DNA of 64,000 nt from CAYGOC01 sp964351495 (GCA_964351495.1 CAYGOC010000010.1:18556-82555); one strand, 5' to 3'. Positions 42,836 through 51,627 are shown, counted from the stretch's first letter. Notes: generated by a model not told the origin, from the letters alone. Made by a program: numbers and translations.

Positions 42836-43686
42836 AAGCTTTGCAAGGTCTCGCTTAATTCTTCTAACGTTTCTATATAGTTTTCACTGTAAGGGTCTAT
42901 CTCTTTTAAAGGAATTTGCAGCTTTTCAGCTATATAAAAAGCCCCTTTACTGGGATGCTCAGGCATAGTGATTACAAGAGCTGGTTTTTCTTTTTTTAGC
43001 GCTTGCAGAAGAGAGAGTACCTGTTTTAAAGAAAGCTCTTTTCCCTCCCATTCTAAAGAAATTTGCAAAAAGTTATAATCGTGACAAAAATACCCAAAAG
43101 AGGGGTGGGCCACTAAAAGCGCTCTTTTTGTAAGGTGCTTGGTTTCTTCTTCTATTTTTTTGTCTAGTTTATCTAGTTTTTCTAAAAGGGTTTTTAAGTT
43201 GTTCTGAAAAAAAGAGGCTTTTTCCGGAAATAAAGAAGAGAGTTTTTCTTCTACTTTTTTTGCCTGCATAGAAAATAGTTTAGGGCTCATCCAAGTGTGG
43301 ATATCTTGAGATCCTGTACAACAGCTATTGGTTGTATCTGAAGAGTAAGAGAGTAAAGGGATGCCCTCTTGCAGATTTTCTAAAAGCATTTTAGGGAAAC
43401 GGTTTTTTAAGACAGAAGAGAGCTTTTTTTCAAAATTCTCTCCTATCTGAAACCAAATTATAGCGGAGTCTAAAGAGGAGAAAGAGCTAGGGGAAGGTTC
43501 ATAAAAATGACTGTTGGCTTTTGGGGGAACTATAGATTTTACAGAGAAACTATCTTGTACAATTTCTTTTACTAAAAATTGATAGGGGGGAATACTTACC
43601 AAAATATCTCCCCGCTTTTCCTGGGGATTTTTAACAGAAAAGCAGCCGAAAAAGCAGAGAGAAAGAAAAAGAAAAATAAGCCTCAT
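42832..43686 (-). CDS. Metal ABC transporter substrate-binding lipoprotein (ZnuA-like)
   Basis: A 284-residue solute-binding protein. The signal peptide ends at a lipobox FFGC near residue 15. Cluster A-1 (TroA/ZnuA) metal ligands are visible: His in NSHFYEP, His in QDIHTWMSP, His in VAHPSFGYF, and Asp in EIDPYSENY. No His-rich loop is present, so manganese or iron is possible as well as zinc. It overlaps the ATPase gene by 4 bases and is first in the operon. Confidence 0.92.
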   Translation of the reverse strand: MRLIFLFLSLCFFGCFSVKNPQEKRGDILVSIPPYQFLVKEIVQDSFSVKSIVPPKANSHFYEPSPSSFSSLDSAIIWFQIGENFEKKLSSVLKNRFPKMLLENLQEGIPLLSYSSDTTNSCCTGSQDIHTWMSPKLFSMQAKKVEEKLSSLFPEKASFFQNNLKTLLEKLDKLDKKIEEETKHLTKRALLVAHPSFGYFCHDYNFLQISLEWEGKELSLKQVLSLLQALKKEKPALVITMPEHPSKGAFYIAEKLQIPLKEIDPYSENYIETLEELSETLQSL

Positions 43687-43718
43687 ACCGAGGCCATTTT
43701 ATAGGTAACTTAAGTTAT

Positions 43719-44561
43719 TTAGCAAGACTCAGGGTAGTTGTGGTAGGAAACAAACTTAAAGTCTCTTCTTTTGTGTTTCCTTCTTTTTTTCAACGATTCA
43801 CTATTTTTCCACTTCAGCTCTCTTAAGTGAGCTTGATCTGTCTTTTGAAAAATGAAATTAAAATAAATTTCATACTCTGAAAAACAGGAGCCTTCTATCA
43901 TACTAAGATCGATACATCGACAAAAAGCCTGCCAGGCTTCACAGCCATGCTCTTTTTCAAGCTGCTTCATAAGGTCTATAAGGACCGGTTTTTGAAATAA
44001 CATGTGATGGCAGATCCCCGATTTTTCCGGGAACACTTTTGTAAAATCAGAAAGGAGCCTGTTTGCGTGTTTGAAATAAGGAGGGTAGTACTCCTTTCCC
44101 CAAGCAAATAAAGGTTCTCCTTCTTCTGTCATAAAAGAAACAGAGCTAAAAAAAAGAGTATCTGCATCTAAGACTAAAACATTAGGGGAAATTTCCGGGA
44201 TTACAAAAGGAGCGTAGAGTTTCATCAATTGTTGATACATCCATCCAACTCTTCTAAAAGAGAATACTTTTTCTTTAGAAAATCGGGAAATTTCTTGTAT
44301 GAGATCTTGTTTTTGAAAAGGGAAGAAGCTCTCTGTTATCCATATAGCTTTATCTGTCATTTTTCGTTCTGAGATCACAAAGATATTTCGGATATGCTTC
44401 CCATTTTTCCGAATTCCCTCTATGCACTTGTCCAGCGTTTTTTCGTCTTTGGGGTGGCAAGGGATAACAACATCAATAGCATCACTACTAAAAGAGTAGT
44501 GTGTTTTAGGGGTAGCAAAGCAGCTAAAAGCGGCTAGCAAAAGAAATAAAAATTGCTTCAT
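43719..44561 (-). CDS. Secreted DUF6492-like glycosyltransferase
   Basis: A signal peptide (MKQFLFLLLAAFSCFATP) precedes a domain of the DUF6492 glycosyltransferase type: DVVIPCHPKDEKTLDKCIEG at the start, then GWMYQQLMKLYAPF and the metal-site motif VLVLDADTLFF. The region around IEGSCFSEYEIYFNF follows. At 280 residues it is complete. It is 32 bases upstream of the metal-transporter genes but has its own signal peptide and no functional link to them. It is the fifth exported glycosyltransferase-like product in the window. Confidence 0.8.
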   Translation of the reverse strand: MKQFLFLLLAAFSCFATPKTHYSFSSDAIDVVIPCHPKDEKTLDKCIEGIRKNGKHIRNIFVISERKMTDKAIWITESFFPFQKQDLIQEISRFSKEKVFSFRRVGWMYQQLMKLYAPFVIPEISPNVLVLDADTLFFSSVSFMTEEGEPLFAWGKEYYPPYFKHANRLLSDFTKVFPEKSGICHHMLFQKPVLIDLMKQLEKEHGCEAWQAFCRCIDLSMIEGSCFSEYEIYFNFIFQKTDQAHLRELKWKNSESLKKRRKHKRRDFKFVSYHNYPESC

Positions 44562-44689
44562 AAAAAACCTTTTTTTAAAGCCGAAGGAGTATCTTTTTCT
44601 GACGCTCTTTTTAGCAAGAAAAAATTTTCAGAAGGGTCTTTCATTGTAAGATAAATTCTGATTTTTTATACTCAGTCCTTGTTTCTTCT

Positions 44690-44777
44690 GGAGGGGTGTC
44701 CGAGCGGCCGAAGGAGCACGCTTGGAAAGCGTGTATACACTAACCCTGTATCGTGGGTTCGAATCCCACTCCCTCCG
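44690..44777 (+). tRNA. tRNA-Ser (GGA)
   Basis: An 88-base class II tRNA with acceptor GGAGGGG (44690-44696) and TCCCTCC (44770-44776), D-arm, anticodon stem CACGC/GCGTG with loop TTGGAAA (anticodon GGA), long variable arm TATACACTAACCCTGTATC, and T-arm GTGGGTTCGAATCCCAC. Discriminator G; CCA is not encoded. Confidence 0.96.
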
Positions 44778-44919
44778 TGTTTTTATCTCATTCGCTATAA
44801 GCGGCTTGAATTTTTGAGCAATTAAATCGATATCTTTTACATAACCTTTGTAAAAAGAGCTTGTAGTATCTTCTGTAATTCAAAAATTTTTTCTGAGGTT
44901 TTTTATCATAAAACGAAAG

Positions 44920-44925
44920 TATAAT
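44920..44925 (+). promoter_or_regulatory. -10 element upstream of a small membrane gene
   Basis: A perfect TATAAT, 45 bases before the start at 44971. The -35 region is poor. It resembles the element before the other Inc-like gene at 39132. Confidence 0.4.
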
Positions 44926-44970
44926 GTTCCCCAAATACATGCAAAATACGCTTAAAAATAAGGAGGAGTT

Positions 44971-45342
44971 ATGTCAGGTGTTGATAGAGTAGTATTAGAC
45001 GATTTACAAGAAGGTTTTCAAGATTTTGCTGCTACTTTATTTGGGGGAGATCTTAGAGATGTAACAGATGCTCAAGTAAAGAAAACTTTTCTTGTTTTGA
45101 CTATTGTGACTGCACTTGGATGTTTTTGTCTTTTGAAAACTGCAGAGTCTTCTCACGCTATCACAGGCTCTGTTTGTAGTGGAAATACTTATATGAATAG
45201 CCTTTCCGAAGAGACTTCTTTAAAATGTAACATAAAAGTGGGACTCGCAGGGATTGTCGTAGGGTGTCTTTTAGTTGCATTTGTTCTAAATGTATTAAGA
45301 AGTCTAGACAGTAGAAGAGAAGAACCTCGAAGAAACGATTAA
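44971..45342 (+). CDS. Small two-helix membrane protein, hypothetical
   Basis: A 123-residue protein with two hydrophobic segments (TFLVLTIVTALGCFCLLKTA and VGLAGIVVGCLLVAFVLNVL) joined by about 40 residues containing cysteines, and charged ends. There is no signal peptide. AAGGAGG precedes the ATG closely. The bilobed hydrophobic layout recalls chlamydial Inc proteins, but the loop is long for that class. It is a monocistronic gene with its own -10 box and terminator. The function is unknown. Confidence 0.65.
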   Translation: MSGVDRVVLDDLQEGFQDFAATLFGGDLRDVTDAQVKKTFLVLTIVTALGCFCLLKTAESSHAITGSVCSGNTYMNSLSEETSLKCNIKVGLAGIVVGCLLVAFVLNVLRSLDSRREEPRRND

Positions 45343-45395
45343 ACCCTCCCTAAAATGAGGATAGGTCTTCTTCTTATCGGGGAGGTTTTCTTTTA
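45341..45395 (+). terminator. Rho-independent terminator
   Basis: AAACCCTCCC near the stop pairs with GGGGAGGTTT about 25 bases on, followed by TTTTCTTTT. An inner GATA/TATC pair may extend the stem. Confidence 0.7.
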
Positions 45396-45548
45396 TGTCT
45401 TTTTTAATTTAAGCAGCGCTATTCTTGCGCTTTTGTATTGCTGTTTCTGGGACTTCATGTCTCTTTCTTGAAAAAATCGATTCACAAAAAATCGGCAAAA
45501 GAATAAACAAGCTAGATTTGGACTTGGTTTGTAGGTAAAGGTTTAGAC

Positions 45549-46019
45549 GTGAAGTGTCCTTTTTGTGGGTATTTAGAAAATAAAGTAACCGATTCAAGAA
45601 ACGCAGGGGAAGTGAACGCCATCCGAAGAAGGCGTGAGTGTCTTCAGTGTTTGAAGCGCTTTACTACTTTTGAAACGGTAGACCTTTGCCTTCAGGTGAA
45701 AAAAAGGGACGGAACTTACGAAGACTTTCAACAAGACAAATTAATAAAAGGATTAGAAGCAGCCTGTAGGCACACTAAGATTAGCCATGATAAGGTAAGA
45801 GAGATAGCCTATAATATAGTAAAAGATTTGATCGATAAGCAGCTTAGAGAAATTTCTACTGTGGAGCTTGGAGATCTTGCCATGAAAGAGTTGCAAAAGA
45901 CAGATATCATTGCTTATATCCGCTTTGCTTGTGTATATAAACGGTTTAAAGAAGTAGATGAGCTTATGGATGCTATACAAGGCATCGTTTTGGAAGAAAA
46001 CATAAACCAAGGGAATTAA
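45549..46019 (+). CDS. nrdR: Transcriptional repressor NrdR
   Basis: A zinc-ribbon and ATP-cone repressor of ribonucleotide reductase genes. The N-terminus CPFCGY and CLQCLKRFTTFE provide the four zinc cysteines. The ATP-cone follows (VKKRDGTYEDFQQDKLIKGL). The start is a GTG with AAAGG upstream. At 156 residues it has family length. It is the first gene of a run nrdR-dksA-lspA, matching CT406-CT408 as remembered. Confidence 0.95.
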   Translation: MKCPFCGYLENKVTDSRNAGEVNAIRRRRECLQCLKRFTTFETVDLCLQVKKRDGTYEDFQQDKLIKGLEAACRHTKISHDKVREIAYNIVKDLIDKQLREISTVELGDLAMKELQKTDIIAYIRFACVYKRFKEVDELMDAIQGIVLEENINQGN

Positions 46020-46032
46020 CAAGGAAATTAAG

Positions 46033-46401
46033 ATGGCGCTTACAAAACAAGAATTGCAAAAATTTAAAAAAGTTTTAGAAGAAGCGAAAGCCCATATTTT
46101 ACACTCTATAAAAGAGACTCAAGAAGATGTAAAACATGCGGATGACTCTAAAGGCTATTCTCAACACCAGGCCGATGAAGGAACAGACGATTTTGGAAAA
46201 ACTATTATCTTAGAAGTAGCAAACAAGGGATACTCTGTTTTAAAACAAATTGAAAAGGCTCTTGCTAAAATTGAAGAAGGAACCTATGGGATTTGTGAAC
46301 TTACCGGTAAAGAAATTCCTAAGGCTAGGCTGGAAGCAATCCCTTATGCTACTATGACGGTAGAAGCACAGCAGAAGCTAGAAAGAGGGGAGTTTGAGTG
46401 A
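46033..46401 (+). CDS. dksA: DksA/TraR-family regulator with degenerate zinc finger
   Basis: DksA binds the RNA polymerase secondary channel and modulates rRNA and stress promoters. The coiled-coil N-terminal half is present, with a DKSGYSQHQADEGTD-like region (DDSKGYSQHQADEGTDDFGK). The C-terminal finger, normally CxxC...CxxC, keeps only one Cys (GTYGICELTGKEIPKARLEA) and ends in TMTVEAQQ where the second pair should be. It probably folds without zinc, as in cysteine-poor DksA paralogues. The stop overlaps lspA by 4 bases. Confidence 0.88.
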   Translation: MALTKQELQKFKKVLEEAKAHILHSIKETQEDVKHADDSKGYSQHQADEGTDDFGKTIILEVANKGYSVLKQIEKALAKIEEGTYGICELTGKEIPKARLEAIPYATMTVEAQQKLERGEFE

Positions 46402-46913
46402 AAAAAAAAGGGGTAAGGACAGCTTTTTTGTTTCTTCTCCTTCTTTTTTTAGATCAGTCTACTAAATTTTTCACCTTTCGTCATATCCCCTTGATGAGCT
46501 GGACTCACACTGTCTATCCTTACGGGGGGATTCCTGTTTTTCAAGATTTATTTGGTATTAGTTTCTCTTTAAATCAATTACAAAACCTAGGAGCTGCTTG
46601 GGGGCTTTTTGCAGCCTACTCAGAGCAGCTTTTATGGGTTCGTCTTTTTTTTGTAGGGGCTCTATTTTTTTACTGGCTCTTTTTTCCCATTCCTTCCTTC
46701 AAAAGACGTTCTCTTTTTTTAATTTTAGTGGGAGCTTTAGGGAATGTGATCGACTTTTTTGTGTATGGCCATGTAATCGATATGTTTCACTTTAATTTGT
46801 GGGGATACGATTTTCCTGTCTTCAACGTAGCAGACAGTCTTATCTGTATAGGAGTCTTGTTTTTATTTCTTCTCTCTTTTCATAACAAAAAAGAGAAAAA
46901 AGTGGCTTTATGA
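46398..46913 (+). CDS. lspA: Lipoprotein signal peptidase
   Basis: The inner-membrane aspartyl protease that cleaves prolipoproteins after diacylglyceryl transfer. Four hydrophobic segments are present. The catalytic aspartates lie in GNVIDFFVYGHVIDMF and in VFNVADSLI. The LDQSTK motif near the N-terminus and the NLGAAWGLF motif are characteristic. At 171 residues it has usual length. It overlaps the downstream gene by 4 bases. Confidence 0.96.
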   Translation: MKKKGVRTAFLFLLLLFLDQSTKFFTFRHIPLMSWTHTVYPYGGIPVFQDLFGISFSLNQLQNLGAAWGLFAAYSEQLLWVRLFFVGALFFYWLFFPIPSFKRRSLFLILVGALGNVIDFFVYGHVIDMFHFNLWGYDFPVFNVADSLICIGVLFLFLLSFHNKKEKKVAL

Positions 46914-47581
46914 CTCTTGCCATTTTACCTTTACCAAGTCCCCTTTTTAGCGCTTCTAAATGGGGAGAAATCTCTGTTTTACTCTCCTTTTCAGACTGGC
47001 AAAAAGTGCTTCATTTTTTAGAGGGGGCATTTCTGTTTTCTTTGAAAAATCCTGTAGAAAAAGAACTTATAGTCACAAAAGAGATGTTAGAAAAAGGGTA
47101 TAAGGAAGCTCTTTATGCTTTAGAAAAAAAGGAAGACAATTTTTCTTCTTGGGTACATCTTTTACCGGTAGCTGCCAGCTTGGATTCTGAAAGTTTTTTT
47201 TTGAGCGAGACTCCTTCTAAAAAAAAACTTATTCAATGGAGAAGACCTGCTATTTTAATACAGCCCTTTTTTTTTCATTACTCTTCTTTAGATGAGATAT
47301 TTCGTCCTAAAATTTTAGGAAAAGAGAAAATTTTTTGGGGAATGCAGTTTTCTTTCCCCTACATCTATTATGATCCCCTTTTAAAAGAAGTAAAAAAAGT
47401 GGATCTTAAAGAAGAAAAAAATGGGTCTTTATTTGTAGCTTTGAGAAGATTAATTCGCACTTTTACGAAAAAAGCTCTTTTTACAAAAGGAAAAGGGGGA
47501 GATTTTCGGATCAGTGAAACGGGATTAAAAACAATTCTTCCCCACTTTCAGCTTCAAGATAAAGGGATCTATGTCCGTTGA
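46910..47581 (+). CDS. Hypothetical protein between lspA and cinA
   Basis: A 223-residue protein with no recognised domain, signal peptide or membrane helix. It is translationally coupled to lspA (4-base overlap) and overlaps cinA by 11 bases, so it is a genuine member of the operon. Aromatic-rich stretches (FFFHYSSLDEIF, WGMQFSFPYIYYDPLL) and a basic C-terminal third suggest a compact alpha/beta protein. It may be a chlamydia-specific conserved gene, which cannot be confirmed here. Confidence 0.65.
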   Translation: MTLAILPLPSPLFSASKWGEISVLLSFSDWQKVLHFLEGAFLFSLKNPVEKELIVTKEMLEKGYKEALYALEKKEDNFSSWVHLLPVAASLDSESFFLSETPSKKKLIQWRRPAILIQPFFFHYSSLDEIFRPKILGKEKIFWGMQFSFPYIYYDPLLKEVKKVDLKEEKNGSLFVALRRLIRTFTKKALFTKGKGGDFRISETGLKTILPHFQLQDKGIYVR

Positions 47582-48794
47582 GATTATTGCTATTGCAGAA
47601 GAAATCTTGCAGGGAAATGTAATCAACACAAATGCGAGCTATCTTAGTAAAGCCCTTTTTCAAGAAGGATACAAGGTAGTAGGGCATAAAACCGTCTCTG
47701 ATGATAAAAAAGAGATTATCCAAGCTTTAAAAAGTTCTTCTGAACGAGCCTGTTTTATTTTGGTTACAGGGGGATTGGGTGCTACTTTAGATGATATCAC
47801 AAAAGAAGCTCTTTGTACGTATTTTGAAACAGATCTTATATTAGACACGCCCCTTTATAAAAGGTTGGTGCAAAAATGGGGGGACTTTCCCTTTTTAGAA
47901 GAGCAAGCAAGGGTGCCCAAAAATGCGAAAATTTTGCCTAATGAGATAGGTTGTGCTCCCGGGTTTTTCTTCTCTAAGGAAAAAAAGGGATTTTTTTTCC
48001 TTCCGGGCGTTCCTTTTGAGATGCAAAAGATGTTTCACACATCTGTTTTGCCTCTTTTACAAAAACAGAAACCCTCTCCAGAAAAAAAACAATGCTTCTC
48101 TTACTATTTGTGTCTTATAAAAGAGCAGGATATCGATCCTTTTCTTAGAAAACTAAAACAAGAATATCCCCATTTAGAGATAGGAATTTATCCTGGCTTG
48201 AAAAAGGTTTGTGTAAGTTTTGTGACTTCTGAAAAGGAGATAGAAAAACCACTCCAAGCTTTTGAAGAGAAATTCTCAGAAAATATTTTTTCCAAAGAAA
48301 GTGCTTTTATAGAAGAAGCTTTGCAAAAGCTGTTTATACAAAAGAAAAAGACACTAGCTTTAGCAGAGTCTTGTACAGGAGGCTATATGGCTTCTTCCCT
48401 TACCCAGTTTTCAGGCTCTTCTGCCTATTTTTTAGGCTCTTTTGTTACCTACTCTAATTTTTTGAAAAGAGAAGTATTAGGAGTGCAAGAAAAAACCCTA
48501 CAAGAAGAAGGCGCGGTAAGTAAAAAAACAGCAGAGGAGATGCTAAGGGGAGTGTTTTCTATCTGCAAAGCAGACTATGCTATAGCAGTTACGGGAATTG
48601 CAGGCCCTTTAGGAGGCTCTGCAGAAAAACCGGTAGGAACGGTTTTTATTGCTTTAGGGACAAAAGAGGAAATTTTTTCGGGAAAAATTTATATTCAAAA
48701 AGAGAGAAAAGAGATAATCCAAGCAGTGAAAGAGTGGGCTTTTTCCCTTCTTTGGCTCTATGTAGAAAAGGGGATACAGCCGAGATTTTTATGA
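47571..48794 (+). CDS. cinA: CinA-family protein (ADP-ribose pyrophosphatase / NMN amidohydrolase domains)
   Basis: The N-terminal molybdopterin-binding-like COG1058 domain (about residues 1-165, IAIAEEILQGNVINTNASYL and VTGGLGATLDDITKEAL) is followed by the CinA C-terminal domain (LAESCTGGYMASSLTQFSGS and AVTGIAGPLGGSAEKPVGTV), which in other bacteria deamidates NMN. At 407 residues both are complete. It probably recycles pyridine nucleotide by-products; the competence link in the name does not apply directly. It overlaps both neighbours. Confidence 0.93.
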   Translation: MSVEIIAIAEEILQGNVINTNASYLSKALFQEGYKVVGHKTVSDDKKEIIQALKSSSERACFILVTGGLGATLDDITKEALCTYFETDLILDTPLYKRLVQKWGDFPFLEEQARVPKNAKILPNEIGCAPGFFFSKEKKGFFFLPGVPFEMQKMFHTSVLPLLQKQKPSPEKKQCFSYYLCLIKEQDIDPFLRKLKQEYPHLEIGIYPGLKKVCVSFVTSEKEIEKPLQAFEEKFSENIFSKESAFIEEALQKLFIQKKKTLALAESCTGGYMASSLTQFSGSSAYFLGSFVTYSNFLKREVLGVQEKTLQEEGAVSKKTAEEMLRGVFSICKADYAIAVTGIAGPLGGSAEKPVGTVFIALGTKEEIFSGKIYIQKERKEIIQAVKEWAFSLLWLYVEKGIQPRFL

Positions 48795-49600
48795 AGTATC
48801 GTTATTTGGATAGTGGAGAGGGAAAAAGGTTAGAAAAATGGGGAGAGTATATCCTTGTAAGGCCCTGCGCCCATGCAATTTGGCCTAAAAATAAAGACTG
48901 CTCAGAGTGGAATAAGATAGATGCTTCTTTTTCTAGAGAAAAAGAAGAGAAGTGGCATTTTTTTAAAAAGCTTCCTAAAAAATGGGAGATTGACTTGGAA
49001 GGAGTAAGGCTTTTAGTTGCTCCTACGGGATTTGGACATGTGGGAGTTTTTCCGGAACACAGTTTTTTTTTTAAAAAACTGCCAAACTTTTCCTTACAAG
49101 GAAAAAAAGTGCTTCATCTTTTTGCCTATACAGGTGCTATGACTATGGCACTTGCTAAAAGAGGAGCCAAAGTAACGCACATAGATGCTTCTAAGCCCTC
49201 TTTAGAGTGGGCCAAAGAAAATGAGAAGGTAAACCAGGTAGAAGAGATTCGGTACATCTTGGAAGATGTGCAAAAATTTGTGAAAAGAGAGGTGAAAAGA
49301 GGGGTAAAATACGATGCTATTATTTTAGATCCTCCCTCTTTTGGAAGAGGTGTTAAAAAAGAGGTGTTTAAAATAGAAAACGATTTGTTGCCGCTTCTTA
49401 TGGATCTTAAAAAGCTTTTAGTAGAAGAACCCTTGTTTGTGCTTCTTACTTGTCATTCGCCTAGTTTCACTCCGATTGTACTAGGGCAAGTTATGAAGGC
49501 AGTTTTTTCTTTTCCCTCTGTAGAAAAAGAGGAGATTGTCTTATCTTCTTCTTATAGCACTCTTCCTTTGGGAGGGTATGCTTTGGGGAGTTTTTTATGA
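48791..49600 (+). CDS. Class I SAM-dependent methyltransferase (RlmI-like)
   Basis: The frame opens at a GTG at 48734 inside cinA, but the ATG at 48791 overlaps the cinA stop (ATGA) and begins the conserved MKYRYLDSGEGKRLEKWGEY; this gives 269 residues. The SAM-binding motif is VLHLFAYTGAMTMALAKRGA, with HIDASKPSLEWA next and the catalytic DPPSFGRG. These motifs resemble rRNA cytosine-5 methyltransferases RlmI/RlmK without the PUA domain. The position matches the CT404 methyltransferase as remembered. The target nucleotide is unknown. Confidence 0.88.
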   Translation: MKYRYLDSGEGKRLEKWGEYILVRPCAHAIWPKNKDCSEWNKIDASFSREKEEKWHFFKKLPKKWEIDLEGVRLLVAPTGFGHVGVFPEHSFFFKKLPNFSLQGKKVLHLFAYTGAMTMALAKRGAKVTHIDASKPSLEWAKENEKVNQVEEIRYILEDVQKFVKREVKRGVKYDAIILDPPSFGRGVKKEVFKIENDLLPLLMDLKKLLVEEPLFVLLTCHSPSFTPIVLGQVMKAVFSFPSVEKEEIVLSSSYSTLPLGGYALGSFL

Positions 49601-50400
49601 AACATATCGAGAGTCTTCAGAATCCCACTATAAAGGCTGTAGTAAAGCTGAAAGAAAGAAGAGAAAGAGAGGAGAAAAAATCCTTTCTTATTGAGGGATT
49701 TCGGGAAATAACGAGAGCTATAAAGAAAAAGGTCCCTTTGCAAGCGCTATTTTTTTGCCCTGATTTTTTTTTAAAAGAGGGGGAGAGAAAAATTGTAGAG
49801 GAGCTAAAAAACAAGATTCCTTGTTTTTCCTGCTCTAAAAAGGTTTTTTCTAAACTCTCTTATCGAGACAGGCCGGACGGCCTTTTACTAGTGGCTTCCT
49901 TTTTTCTTCCTCCTTTAAGTGGTGTGAAGCTTTCGAAAGAGCCTTTTATAGTTATCGCCGAAAGTGTAGAAAAACCGGGTAATTTGGGAACGATTCTGAG
50001 AAGTTCAGATGCAGCCGGGATAGACCTTCTTATTGTTTGTGATCCTTGTACAGATGTTTATAACCCCAATGTAGTAAGAGCCAGTACGGGAACTCTTTTT
50101 ACAACGCCTGTAGTACAGGCTTCTTTGCAAGAAACTCTGGCATTTTTAGCGGAAAACACCATCCAAGTATGCGCCGCAACTCCCAAAGGGGAAATGAATT
50201 TTACGAAACAAAATCTAAAAGGGCCTATTGCTATTGTAGTGGGGTGTGAGCAGTATGGCCTTTCTCAAAAGTGGTTTGAAAGGGCTGATATTTTAGTAAA
50301 AATCCCGATGTTTGGGGAGGCTGATTCTTTAAATGTAGCCCAAGCTACGACCCTTCTTTTATATGAGGTTAGAAGACAAAAAGATGAAAGTTCTTTTTGA
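49597..50400 (+). CDS. SpoU/TrmH-family RNA 2'-O-methyltransferase
   Basis: A SPOUT knot methyltransferase that methylates ribose in rRNA or tRNA. An N-terminal substrate-binding domain (about residues 1-105) starts IESLQNPTIKAVVKLKERRE. The SpoU motifs follow: ESVEKPGNLGTILRSSDAAG, IVVGCEQYGLS and MFGEADSLNVAQATTLLLYE. At 267 residues it has family length. The target nucleotide is not predictable. The start overlaps the preceding stop as ATGA. Confidence 0.94.
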   Translation: MKHIESLQNPTIKAVVKLKERREREEKKSFLIEGFREITRAIKKKVPLQALFFCPDFFLKEGERKIVEELKNKIPCFSCSKKVFSKLSYRDRPDGLLLVASFFLPPLSGVKLSKEPFIVIAESVEKPGNLGTILRSSDAAGIDLLIVCDPCTDVYNPNVVRASTGTLFTTPVVQASLQETLAFLAENTIQVCAATPKGEMNFTKQNLKGPIAIVVGCEQYGLSQKWFERADILVKIPMFGEADSLNVAQATTLLLYEVRRQKDESSF

Positions 50401-51016
50401 AGACAACCATCTTTTGGCAGTTGTAAAACCGGCTCATTTGGTAACACAAGCTTCACCCCATTCAAAAGATAGCTTAGAAGAACAAGTAAAAGAGAAGTTA
50501 AGAAAAAACAACAAAAGCGTCTCTTTTGTCCATCCCATTCATAGATTAGATAAAGAAGTAAGCGGGATTGTTTTATTCGCTCGTACCAGTAAAGCTCTTT
50601 CTAGGCTGCAAAAAGAGCAAAGAGAAAGAAATATAGAGAAAAGATACCTTGCTTGGGTAGAAGGGGCCTTTCCCAATAAAGAGGGGGAGCTGAAGCATTT
50701 TCTAGTAAAAAAAGAGTTTAAGGCTTTTATAGATAAAACCGGAAAAGAGTCTCTTTTACACTATACCCTCTTAAAGAAAACCCGAGATGCCTCTCTTTTA
50801 GAAATCGAGCTAAAAACAGGCAGATACCATCAAATAAGAGCGCAGCTCTCTCACATAGGCCATCCCATCCTAGGGGATCACAAATATGGAGGAAAACAAG
50901 AAGCCCCTCAAATTTTACTCCACCATTATAAAATTTCTTTTTGTCATCCCACTTTAAAAGAGTGGACTACGGTTATAGATCAAAAAGGAAAAGAAATATT
51001 TTTAAATTACCTATAA
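50384..51016 (+). CDS. RluA-family pseudouridine synthase
   Basis: An in-frame ATG at 50363 exists, but the ATG at 50384, with AGAAG upstream, starts the family-like MKVLFEDNHLLAVVKPAHLV; this gives 210 residues. The catalytic motif is PIHRLDKEVSGIVLFARTSK, with GRYHQIRAQLSHIGHPILGD near the C-terminus, the RluA-family signature. No S4 domain is present. It overlaps the methyltransferase gene by 17 bases and ends an eight-gene rightward operon. The rRNA or tRNA target is unknown. Confidence 0.93.
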   Translation: MKVLFEDNHLLAVVKPAHLVTQASPHSKDSLEEQVKEKLRKNNKSVSFVHPIHRLDKEVSGIVLFARTSKALSRLQKEQRERNIEKRYLAWVEGAFPNKEGELKHFLVKKEFKAFIDKTGKESLLHYTLLKKTRDASLLEIELKTGRYHQIRAQLSHIGHPILGDHKYGGKQEAPQILLHHYKISFCHPTLKEWTTVIDQKGKEIFLNYL

Positions 51017-51090
51017 GTAGTTTTTTAATATCTATCCTAAAATGCTTTAGGATTTCATAAAAATAAATTTTTTTAATAAAAAACAAACTG

Positions 51091-51119
51091 TTGTTTTTAT
51101 TTTTAAATTTTATTATAAT
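51091..51119 (+). promoter_or_regulatory. Consensus-like promoter of the Inc-like gene pair
   Basis: TTGTTT (51091-51096), 17 bases, TATAAT (51114-51119). The predicted RNA start, near 51126, is about 19 bases before the GTG at 51145. This is one of the best promoters in the window. Confidence 0.65.
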
Positions 51120-51144
51120 CCCACCGTTAATTAAGAGGTTTGTT

Positions 51145-51627
51145 GTGCAGGTTGTTCCTTATTTATTATGCTCTTGTGTTTTTACGGGACTGGTGAATGA
51201 TCTTGTTTTTGAAGGAGTTTCTGAAGAAAAAGCAGAAGAGACCTCTTACACAGAAAAAGGGATCCCTTTAGCTGTTATGATGATAGTTAATCTAGGGATT
51301 GTTTTTAGTCTATATGGAGGAGCTTCTTTTTGGATGGTACAAAACTCTTTAGCCTACCGGGTGATTTCTCTGCCATTTGAAGTGGCCTCTTTTGGGTGGG
51401 CTTTTCTCTACTTAGGAAATCTAGTAAAATCGCGCTTTTTTTCAGAAGATGCTACTTGGGAGAGTTTTAAGAAAGTTTCTACGGCTCTTTTTGAAGTAAC
51501 TAGTTTTTTACAGCAGATATTAACGCTGCTTACAGTATCTTTGGCCTTGGCTGCTGTTTTGGCACCCCTTTTAAAAGGTTCTGACGGACTAAAAGGGGGA
51601 TTTAAGGGAGTTTTTTGGGGGAAGTAA
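51145..51627 (+). CDS. Small membrane protein, Inc-like, first of a pair
   Basis: A frame exists from a TTG at 51091, but that codon is inside the -35 box of the promoter; a GTG at 51145 with AAGAGG six bases upstream is the better start. The 160-residue product has several hydrophobic segments: VPYLLCSCVFTGLVNDLVF, IPLAVMMIVNLGIVFSLYGG, VISLPFEVASFGWAFLYLGN and ILTLLTVSLALAAVLAPLL. There is no recognised family. It is followed immediately by the related-context gene at 51628 (stop TAA then ATG), implying joint translation. Host-membrane insertion is a hypothesis. Confidence 0.65.
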   Translation: MQVVPYLLCSCVFTGLVNDLVFEGVSEEKAEETSYTEKGIPLAVMMIVNLGIVFSLYGGASFWMVQNSLAYRVISLPFEVASFGWAFLYLGNLVKSRFFSEDATWESFKKVSTALFEVTSFLQQILTLLTVSLALAAVLAPLLKGSDGLKGGFKGVFWGK

